Positions 26,105-35,500 of a stretch of DNA of 64,000 nucleotides are shown here, one piece after another (the first letter of the stretch is position 1; every line of letters starts with the position of its first letter). The notes below the pieces were generated by a model. That model worked only from the letters and a program-made list of their open reading frames with translations, ran no database searches and was not told the origin of the DNA. The stretch is from Oscillospiraceae bacterium (lineage in GTDB: Bacteria; Bacillota; Clostridia; Oscillospirales; Oscillospiraceae). The position numbers were made by a program, and so were the translations under genes. The stretch lies in assembly GCA_022800755.1 (NCBI GenBank), contig JAAWQX010000001.1, forward strand, positions 62,001 to 126,000. Reading direction: 5' to 3'.

Positions 26105-26944
26105 TCATTCTATGTTCGTTGCCGGGTCCGTACCCGGATTTTTTTGCATTCTCGCCCGATGGGTCAGCACACCCAGCAGCACCGCCGCGGCAATGGCTGA
26201 CAGGATGGCCAGCACTTGAGATACCCGCAGCCCGGTCCCCCAGAGGTACAGGCTGTCCGTGCGCAGTCCCTCGATCCAGGCGCGGCCCAAGCCGTACCAC
26301 AGCACGTACAGCAAAAATACCTGCCCGTCGAAATCGCGCTTGCCTTTTTTCGTCCAGACGTGCAGCGCGAGAAATCCCACAAGGTTCCACACACTTTCAT
26401 ACAAAAACGTCGGGTGGACGTAAACCGTTCCGGCGGACGTGGTCAGGCCCATGCGCAGGAACGACCCGGTCTCGCTGCCGAAGGCTTCCCGGTTGAAGAA
26501 ATTCCCCCAGCGTCCGCAAAGCTGGCCGATGAACAGTCCGAAGCAGCCCAGGTCCAAAAACGCCGGGATGCGGATGCGCTTGACCTTGCACACCGTCACC
26601 GCCGTGAGGACCCCGGCGATGATGCCGCCGTAAATGGCAAGGCCGCCGTTCCAGATTTGGATGAACCGCTCCGGGTGTCCGGCGAATTCGGAATAGTTGA
26701 AAATGATGTAATACGCCCGGGCACCGATGACGCCGATGGGCAAGGCCCAGATGATGACGTCATACACATTGTCCTCGGCAAGACCGAATTCCTTGGCCCG
26801 GCGGGCGCAGTAGAGCACCGCCAGGGCAAAGCCCACGGCGATGATGAGACCGTAAAACCGGAGATCCAGCCCGAACAGGGAAAAGCCCGTGGGCGGGTCT
26901 ATCTCAATACCCAGAGATGGGAAGCTGATGATCGCGCGTTCCAT
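26105..26944 (-). CDS. lgt: Prolipoprotein diacylglyceryl transferase Lgt
   Basis: 279 residues, about seven membrane segments. Family hallmarks: RFYGLIIAVGFALA, GARAYYIIFN, IWNGGLAIYGGIIAG and the Lgt signature GRWGNFFNREAFG, in which the Arg and Asn bind phosphatidylglycerol. It moves diacylglycerol onto the lipobox cysteine of prolipoproteins, such as the two lipoproteins encoded in this window. It is 6 bp downstream of the M16 gene and probably cotranscribed. Confidence 0.97.
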   Translation of the reverse strand: MERAIISFPSLGIEIDPPTGFSLFGLDLRFYGLIIAVGFALAVLYCARRAKEFGLAEDNVYDVIIWALPIGVIGARAYYIIFNYSEFAGHPERFIQIWNGGLAIYGGIIAGVLTAVTVCKVKRIRIPAFLDLGCFGLFIGQLCGRWGNFFNREAFGSETGSFLRMGLTTSAGTVYVHPTFLYESVWNLVGFLALHVWTKKGKRDFDGQVFLLYVLWYGLGRAWIEGLRTDSLYLWGTGLRVSQVLAILSAIAAAVLLGVLTHRARMQKNPGTDPATNIE

Positions 26945-26950
26945 GTGCCC

Positions 26951-28222
26951 TCACTTTCCGCCGGGCGACACCACGGACATCGCCAGCCGTTCGGGAGTGA
27001 AATGCTCCGTAATGAACGCCTCGCACTCCTCCATGGTCACGTCGGCTTCCGGCCGGTGGGCGTCCAGGGTGTTGTAGTCGTAAAAGCTGCTTTGGGCCAG
27101 GGAGACTGCTAAATCGTCCATATCCTCTAGGGAGAAAATGAGATTGCCCAAAGCGGCGTTTTTCACCCGCTGGAATTTTTCCTTGTCCAGCCCGTTTCTC
27201 CGCACTTCGTCCGCCGCGGAAATGACCTGCTCCAGCACTGCCTGGGGGTTCGCGCTCTCCCCCGCCAGGCACAGGGTAGCGGCGTTGGCAGCGTAGTCGA
27301 AATCGTATTCAAAGCCGGACAGCAGGTTTTTGGAATATAGCGTCGTATAAAACCGGGAAGCCCGGCCGAACAGCGCCGCCATGGACAGATTCCCCACGTG
27401 CTTTTGCCGCAGGTGCGCCTGCCCGGAACGCTCCGGCCGCACCTTCGCGCCGATCATGAACTGGGGCGCGGAGACCTCCATATGAAGCTCGGTATAACGC
27501 TCCTTGGGCAGTTCCGGTTCGTCTTCGCCGTAGTCAACCACGGGCTTGGGGGCTTTTTCCGCCGGCAGCAGCCGCCGAGCCGTATCCAGGACCGCTTCCG
27601 GGTCCACATTCCCCACCACCGCCAGCGCCATGTTGGACGGCGTGTAAAAGGCCTTGTGGCAGTTGTACAGGTCCTGCACCGTGATCTTCGCGATACTCTC
27701 CACCGTCCCCGCCACGGAGGAATTCACCGGGGAATGGCGGTACAGCGCCCGCATCAGCCGGATATACACCTGAAACCCGGGGCTGTCCTCCACCATGCCG
27801 ATCTCCTGCCCGATGATGCCCCGCTCCTTTTCCACGCTTTCTTCCGTGAAATACGGGACGGACACAAAGCTGAGCAGCTGTTCCAGATTCGTCTGGAACC
27901 GTTCCGTGCATTCAAAGTAATACGCGGTGATGTCCGACGACGTAAACGCGTTGGGCTGAGCGCCAGACGCGGCCAGGATATTCAGCGCGTTGCCGTCGGC
28001 GGTATCGAACATTTTGTGCTCCAAATAATGGGCGATGCCCGCGGGGGTGTCGATCCACGTATCCCCCAGGGAAAACCGCTGGTCCGCCCCGCCGTAGTCC
28101 GTGGCGAACACGGCGAAACTGCGGCGGAACTGGGGTCTCGGCACCACGCGGACGGTCAGGCCGTTAGGGAGGACCTCTTCATAGAGGGTCTCTTTCACAG
28201 CTTTGTATCGGGTCACATTCAT
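26951..28222 (-). CDS. M16-family zinc peptidase, YmfH-like (HxxEH present)
   Basis: 423 residues. The inverted zinc motif HYLEHKMFD (HxxEH) follows DTPAGIA, and the distal Glu is in the ERGIIGQEI region about 75 residues later. This is the active member of a two-gene M16 pair like B. subtilis YmfF/YmfH. The ATG overlaps the partner's stop as ATGA, with GGAGGACG as SD. Substrate unknown; in some Firmicutes such pairs process secreted peptides. Confidence 0.92.
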   Translation of the reverse strand: MNVTRYKAVKETLYEEVLPNGLTVRVVPRPQFRRSFAVFATDYGGADQRFSLGDTWIDTPAGIAHYLEHKMFDTADGNALNILAASGAQPNAFTSSDITAYYFECTERFQTNLEQLLSFVSVPYFTEESVEKERGIIGQEIGMVEDSPGFQVYIRLMRALYRHSPVNSSVAGTVESIAKITVQDLYNCHKAFYTPSNMALAVVGNVDPEAVLDTARRLLPAEKAPKPVVDYGEDEPELPKERYTELHMEVSAPQFMIGAKVRPERSGQAHLRQKHVGNLSMAALFGRASRFYTTLYSKNLLSGFEYDFDYAANAATLCLAGESANPQAVLEQVISAADEVRRNGLDKEKFQRVKNAALGNLIFSLEDMDDLAVSLAQSSFYDYNTLDAHRPEADVTMEECEAFITEHFTPERLAMSVVSPGGK

Positions 28223-29517
28223 GCCTCGTCCTCCTCCGCTTCGCCGTTGCCTTTCAGGAAATAAATGCCGTCGCACACCAGGGTGGACGCGGCACGGATC
28301 ACGTCTTCCCGGGTGACCCGCTCCACCAGTTCGCTGAATTCCACGGGGTCATATTCCTCCCCCCGCAGATTCCGGGTAAGCCAGTAGTGCTCCAGATCGG
28401 TCTGGCTGTCCATGGTCGCCCGCAGCGCGTCGGCGATCGACCGCTTGGCAAACAGCAGTTCGTCATCGGTGAAATCCCCGTTCTTCACCGCGATGAGCTG
28501 GGCAAAAATCTCCTTTTGCGCCGCGTCGTACTTATCAAAATCGATGCCGGAATACACCAGCAGCAGTCCCTTGCTCACGTCCACCATGGACGACGCGTAG
28601 TAGCACAGCGACAGCTTTTCCCGCACATTCATAAACAGTTTCGAGGTCACGCACCCGCCGTACAGGGCATTCATCACGTAAAGCGCCGCGTAATCCGGGT
28701 CCTCCATGACCTCCCCCAGCCGGAAGCCGATGGACAGCTTCCCCTGGGTCACCGCCAGTTCTTCTTCAAAATACCGGGGCGGTTCCTCCACGGCGTTCAT
28801 GCGGATATCCGTGCCGATGTCAAAATCGATCTCCCCCCGGGGCAGGTCCTTCAGCTGCTCCAGCAGCAGGGCTTCCACGTGCTCATAGGGGTAACTGCCG
28901 CAGTAGAAAATTTCAACGGGGCTGGTCTCCAGCAGTTTGCGATACTGCTCCGTGAGCGCTTCCGAGGTGACGGCTTCCGTCGTCTCCTCATCTCCCCTGC
29001 GGGACACGGCAAAGTCCTCGTAACAGCACATCAGTTCAATGATGCGCTGGAGAGAATACGAGCGCTTATCGTTGATACGGCTGCGCAGCTGGTCCAGCTG
29101 CTGCCGCTTTTCGCTCTCCACATGCTGCCGGGACAGCAGGCCGTTTTCCAGACAGGGGTCCAACAGCACCTCGCAGGTCAGGCGCACCGTATCGTGGAAT
29201 AGGCCCTCAAAATCCGGGACATAGGGGCCGTCCACAAAATCAGCCACCAGGCCCACCGCCTGGATTTCACCGATCTTCCGCACCGCGGGGGCGATGCCCA
29301 CGCCGTACAGCCGGTCCAGCTCCCCGGAAAGCTGTTCCATCTCCGGGAACCGCCGGGTCCCCCGGCGCAGAACGTGGGGGATCAGGGCGTTCATCGCCGC
29401 CGTTTCCCGGCACAGCTGGCTGAGCAGACTGATGCTCAAACAGCCCGTTTTAAACTTCTCCGTCGTCACGCAGTTCAGGAACACGCCGGGCATGATCTCA
29501 TTTCGGGTCAAGGTCAT
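28219..29517 (-). CDS. M16-family peptidase-like protein, YmfF-like (no HxxEH)
   Basis: 432 residues with the M16 two-domain layout, but the position of the zinc motif reads IPHVLRRGTRRFPEM, lacking the HxxEH. It is thus the probable non-catalytic partner of the YmfH-like protein, as in other two-subunit M16 enzymes. C-terminal M16 features remain (KLSIGFRLGEVMEDPDYAALYVMNALYGG). The start at 29517 follows AAAGGA; longer in-frame starts upstream have no SD. Confidence 0.9.
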   Translation of the reverse strand: MTLTRNEIMPGVFLNCVTTEKFKTGCLSISLLSQLCRETAAMNALIPHVLRRGTRRFPEMEQLSGELDRLYGVGIAPAVRKIGEIQAVGLVADFVDGPYVPDFEGLFHDTVRLTCEVLLDPCLENGLLSRQHVESEKRQQLDQLRSRINDKRSYSLQRIIELMCCYEDFAVSRRGDEETTEAVTSEALTEQYRKLLETSPVEIFYCGSYPYEHVEALLLEQLKDLPRGEIDFDIGTDIRMNAVEEPPRYFEEELAVTQGKLSIGFRLGEVMEDPDYAALYVMNALYGGCVTSKLFMNVREKLSLCYYASSMVDVSKGLLLVYSGIDFDKYDAAQKEIFAQLIAVKNGDFTDDELLFAKRSIADALRATMDSQTDLEHYWLTRNLRGEEYDPVEFSELVERVTREDVIRAASTLVCDGIYFLKGNGEAEEDEA

Positions 29518-29587
29518 AGTACGTTGTCCTTTTTCTCTTTCGTTTTGGAAATCCATTCCAATTACGGATAGTATACCACACTTTTCC

Positions 29588-32500
29588 TCAATTGTTAATG
29601 AATTCTTTTTGAACAATCGATAAAGATGTGCCGGGCGTATAGGGTGTGCCGTTCACGGTGACGGTACCGCCGCGCACTTCAATGGCCAGTTCGGACCCAT
29701 CGCCCTGCCGGAACACGGCAGAGTACCCATCCCAGCCACTTGGCAGGTTCGGTGCGATGGTCAGACCGCCGTTTTCCATGCGCAGGCCCAAAAGTTCCTC
29801 GCTGAACACCCGGAAATACCAGCCCGCCGACCCGGTGTACCAGGTCCAGCCCGCCATACCCATGGCATTGGGGTTGGAATACACGTCCGCCGGAACCACG
29901 AACGGTTCCCCTTGGAACGCCGACAGGTCTCGGCCCTCGGGCCACAGCGCCCGCAAAACCGCCCATCCGTCGTCCGGGCGCTGTTCCCGGAAACAGGCCA
30001 TAGCCAGCCACAAAGCGCCGTGGGTATACTGCCCGCCGTTTTCCCGGAAACCCGGGCCGTAGCCGGACAAATACCCCGCCCGGGTATCCTCCGGGGGCAG
30101 CGGCGGGTCGAACAGCTTCACGATCTGATGCTCCCGGTCAAACAGCCGCGCCAGCGCGTTGTCCAGCGCCGTTTTCCGGTGGGACGGGGCGGCCCCGGGG
30201 CTCATCACCGCCCAACTTTGGGCGATGGAATCGATTTGACAAACCGCGCTTTCTCCGCTCCCCAGCGGCGTGCCGTCGTCATAATAGCCCCGCCGGTACC
30301 AGCCGCCGTCCCAGCTTTCCTCCGCCGCTTTGCCGTAGCGCAGGGCGTATTGGCGGTATTTTTCTCCATCGCCGTTGGCGAATCGGTCCAAAAGCGATGC
30401 GAACCGCTGGGCTGTGTGGGCAAAAAACCAGGTCAGCCACACGCTTTCGCCCCGGCCGTCCTTGCCCACGGCTCCCATGCCGTCGTTCCAGTCGCCGCCC
30501 AGCATGAGGAGCAGTCCGTGCTCCCCCTCGCCCCGGGACAGCACACAGTCCAGCGCCCGCCGGGCGTGGGACAATACGCTGTCCGTTTCCGTGCCGGGCA
30601 GGGCCAGTTCGTAGCGGTCATGCTCCGTTTCTGACAGGGGTGGAGAATCCAGATAGGCCACCTCCCGGCGGCAAAGTTCCTCGTCCCCAGTCTTTTCTAC
30701 ATACTCGCACAACGCCCAGGGCAGCCACAGCAGATCATCGCTGCACCGGGAGCGGATGCCCCGGCCCTCCGGCAAGTGCCACCAGTGCTGCACGTCGCCT
30801 TCCCGGTACTGCCGGGCGCAGCAGGCGGGGATTTGCTCCGCGGCGATGGACGGGTCGATGAGCAGGACATTCACCGCGTCTTGCAGCTGGTCCCGGAAGC
30901 CAAAGGCGCCACCGCCCTGATACAGGCTGCTTCGGGCCAGAATGCGCCCCGCGATGGCCTGATACGCCGCCCAGCCGCCCATGGCGTGGTCCACCGCCGG
31001 GTCAGGCGTTCGCACCGTGAGCCGGGCGGCGGTGGATTTCCAGCGGTTTTGGGTCTGCTCCAAGGCGATGAACGCCGCCTCCGGCTGGGTCAGGGGCAGC
31101 AGCACGTCGGTCTCGGCACAGCCACACACCAGTGTCACCGTTCCCGCCATGGGAAGCCGCGCGCAAAAGCACGGGGACGCGCCCGCCCCGGTAAAGCTGT
31201 CCCATTTCCCCTGGTCCGCGCTGACCCGATCACAGGTAAAGTCCTCCGGCGGCGGGTCGGACACCATGCGGAACACGGTGTCCGGGAACACTGACGCGGG
31301 ATTTCGCGCGCACAACGCCGCGCCGTCCCGCCAGGTCTCCACCCCGGCAGCGTCCCGGGCGTACTCGCCCAACTGCAAGTCCGCCCGCCAGCGGAGCTTG
31401 CCCTGGGCAACGCCGCTTTGCACGATGAACACCCGGGCCGCGCTCCCGGCCGGGATAAACGCCGTGGTGGTGATGGTCCCGGCAGGAAGGGTCTTTTCCC
31501 ATTTCGCCCAGCCGAAGCCGTAAGTCACGGCGCAGGGCAATCCGTCATTCGCCGCGAACAAACTCACCGGCGTACCCTCCGGCGGAAGATACTCCAGCGT
31601 CTCCGGGCCGCGCACGGCGTAGGGATCGTTTTCCCAGGGCGTGATGCGGTACAGCGCCGCGTTCCGGTACCATAAATGCCCCACCCCGGCGTCCGCCGCG
31701 CACCAGCTCAGCGCGCCGTCGGTCAGGATATCCGACCACGCCCGGGGCGGCAGGCTGTCGTGGACCGAAAATTGAAAAGCGCAGTCGTCCGTATAACTGG
31801 TTGTGGGGACAGAAATGCTTTCTTTTCTTGATTTTGACGCAAATATGGGGGTCAATTCATCAAATGCGCGTGGTTTATCCGCAAAAGTGGAGGACAAGTC
31901 CATCACCACCGTGGCAAAGGGCGCGGCGATGGATACGGTCTCGTCGCTGTCCGGCAGAAGATGCACGCCGCCCTGGGCATTCAAAGTGCCGTCCAGGCCC
32001 AATTCCGCCAAGGTCGTCTCCAAAAAGCGCATGGTGGGGTTGAGATAATCTCCGCCCCCGCAGGACAGGACCAAATCGGATTTCACGCCGCACAGACTCA
32101 GCAGGCCGTGGCAGCGGATCAAGTCGGCGGCGGCAGGCTGCTGGTCCTTATCCGTAATGCGCGCGAACAAGATGGGCAGGTCGCCGGATACGCCGTATTT
32201 CCAAAGCAGCGCCCGCTTTCCAGGCAGCGGCCCGTGGACTGTGGGCCGGCGCAAAGCCCGAAGCAGTTCCATCGCCAGGGCGGATTCCTGGGTACCCATG
32301 TGCAGCAGCACACCGGCGGATTCCGGCAGCGCCGCCTGCTCTTCCCGGCTTTCAATGAGCATCCGCCGGGAACCCGCAATGGCCGCGCCCTCGCTGACCG
32401 CGGTGCATAGGGTAAAGCGCACTTGAAACACCGCGTCTTTTTGGAGTTTAACGGGTACCCGGATGGTCAGCGCCGGGTCCGCCAGGTCCCCCAGCGGTTC

Positions 32501-35500
32501 GTCTACAGACATAGGCGCGGAACAGCTCAATGCCAGATGCAAAGCAGGCAGCTGATTCCGGGGTGCTCTGGAAATGACCAGCGTATTATCCTCCAGCCGC
32601 GCCCGCAGACCCAGTCGGCAGTAGGCCGGATGGGACCGCAGGTCGGCGGAAAACGCCAGCACCGGCTGGAAGCGGTACATGAGCGTCCCCTCCGGGATGG
32701 CCTGCTTCGCCCGGACCTCCACCACCCGCACTTCCCCCCGCTCCACAGCGGAAACGGACAAAGTCGTCTCCGCCGTGAACCGGTGGGCATCGCAGACATA
32801 CTGCGCCGCCCGGGAACTGAACTCCCAGCGGTAGGCGCAGGGCATATGGGGCCGGGGCAGCAGCGGCGTGCGCTCTTCTCCGACGGTCAGGGTAAAGGGT
32901 GTGTCCTCCACGCGGTAGATAGCCACGTCCTGGCTGGCCGCGTCCAAAGCGCCCATCTCGTCGGCCAGCAGCGTATAGCTGCCGTTGGACAGCACACAGC
33001 AGGCCGGGTCCGTCCAGCAGATGCGGCGGTCCTCCATGCGCCAGGTAGCAGGCAGCAGCCGGGGCGGTTTTTGGGGTGTCTGAATACTCCGCCGGCGCAG
33101 CACCGTACCGCCGATGGGCACTTTTTCTTCCAGCAGGCAGCTGTGGGCCGCCATAGCGGGGTCGGACAAAAAGCGGCGGACATTGGCGTTGCCGTGAAGC
33201 AGATTGCCGATGGCGGTCATACTCATGCCCAGGTGGTGGGCCATATAGCACCGCACCGTCTCGCCGCTGTTGGAGCGGCACCGGGCGGGGGTAAAGTCGA
33301 GGGCTTCGTAAAATCCGTAGGGCCCCAGGGGGCTCAAGGCCTGGATGCGGCGCAGGTTCTTCACCGCCGCGCCGGGGGCCACCGGGAGGGTCAGGAACGT
33401 GCTGTACGGGGAGATGACCAAATCGTCATCCATGCCCCGCTTCAGGGCCAAAGCCGCGCAGCCGTGGGCCTTGTAGCGGTAATTCAGCGCCGTGTCCAAC
33501 GAGAAAAACGCCGATTCGGAAATGCCCCAGGGCACTCCCTTGGGCGGGCGCTTGCGCTGGACATAGACGCAGAATTTCGCCGTCTCGTACAGCAAAGAAT
33601 CCCGGCACAGGGGCAAAAACAGCTCCGGCATCAGGTACTCGAACATAGACCCAGACCAGGATGCCATGCCCCGGTACCCGTCCTTCGCCACCAGCGCCCG
33701 GGACAGGTGCCGCCAGTGCTTGCGCGGCACGTCTCCCTTGGCGATGGCCACATACCCGGTCAGCCGCGCCTCGCTGGACAGCAGGTCGTACCAGCCCTGG
33801 GACAGCTTCCCGGCGGACAGGTCCATGCCGATGGTGAACAGATGGCGGCTGGGGTCGTACAGGGGCGAAAAGTCCATATCCTCGAACAGCCGTCGGGCGC
33901 GCGCCGCCAGGTCGGGACGTCCGTACTCCTCCATCCCCGCCGCCACCGTGATGAGCGACGCCGCCAAGTTGCCGCTGTCCACGGTGGACACGTAAACGGG
34001 ATGCAGGGACGTGAGGGTGCGGGTGTCGTACCAGTTATATAAATGTCCGCTCCACTTGGGCATCTGCTCCAAAGTGGTCAGGATACGCTCGATGAACAGC
34101 TCGCAGGAAACTTCCGTATCCAGCCCCAGGTCCGCCGCAGCCAGGGCAGAAGTCATGGCAAGCCCGATATTCGTGGGCGAGGTGCGGTGCGCCGCGCCCC
34201 GGGGCGGCTGTTCCTGGACGTTATCCGGTGGCAGATAGTGGTCCTCGGCAGTGCAATTGTCCACAAAATACTGCCAAATCTCCCCCGCCCGCTGGCGCAG
34301 ATAGGCCCGGTCCGCCCCGGACAGCGGGGCACTTTCCCGCCGGGGCTGGGCAATGAGAAATGCAAACAGCGGTGACACCAGCCACAAAATACCCACCGCT
34401 TTTCCGATCACCGCGCAGGGCAGCAAAACAAGCGCCAGCCCGGTCACAATGGACGGCAGCATCCGTTCCAGATAAGACCCGAAACCGCCCTTTTTGCCCC
34501 CGGATTGGGCAAAGGTCTGCCAACTCAGTAAATTCCGCTTGGATACGTTCATCCTCCACAGGGCCTTGCAGATGGCGGAAAAGGTCACCCAGGCTTCCCA
34601 AGGCAGCAAAATCAGCCGAGACGCCGTGACCAGCAGCGCGCCCTTACCACCGTGGAGAATGGTGCTGTGGTAGCGCACTTTACGCTCCTGCTCCTTGCGC
34701 ACAGAGGTCTCCGCCAGGGTGAGCAAAAACCGGGACAACAGCGCGATCAACGCCGCCCAGGCCGCCACCACCGGGCCGGTCTCCGGCAGCAAAAAGCCAC
34801 ACAGCAGGCACAAAAGCGTCGCCGGGGCTACCAGAGACCGGCGCAGGGAATCCAGCAGCTTGAACCGGTCGATATCGCACAGCGCGCCGCCTTTTTTGCG
34901 GAATGCCCAGGGCGCATTCTGCCAGTCGCCCCGGGTCCAGCGCTCCAGACGCTTCATGTAGCTCACCGGGTTTCCCGGGAAGCCGTCGGTCAGTTCCACA
35001 TCCCACAGGTAGCCGCCGTGGAGGTACGCGCCCTCCAGCGCGTCGTGGGACAGGATGCGGCCTTCCAGCAGATGCTTGGAGCACTCCACCAGCATCTCCG
35101 CGTCGATGATGCCCTTCCCCGCGAAGCCGCCACGGTCGAACAGGTCCATATACAGTTCCCCGCAGCCGCCGGTATAGGGGTCGGTGCCGCCCTGTCCGGC
35201 GAAAATGCGGGCAAAGTCCGTCTCCGTGGCGGAGGTCAGGTCTACGGAAATGCGGGGGTGAATCAGACCGTAGCCGGATGTGACCACACCAGTTTTCTCG
35301 TCCAACACCGGCCGGTTCAGGGGATGGAGCATCGCGCCTACCAGTTCCCGGGCCGTGCCGGGGCACAGGCGGGTGTCCGCGTCCAGCGTGAGGATGTAGG
35401 CGGCGCCCCGCAGACGGGACACGTCGCCGGACAGGGTGATAAGCCCGCTCTCTTCACCCCCCAGGAGCTTCGCCAGGGACAGCAGGGCGCCGCGCTTGCG

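Noticed and set aside
32423-34042. Plus-strand 539-codon frame inside the giant glucan synthase gene
   Set aside because: Shadow of the GC-rich coding strand; the minus frame is continuous with known domains.
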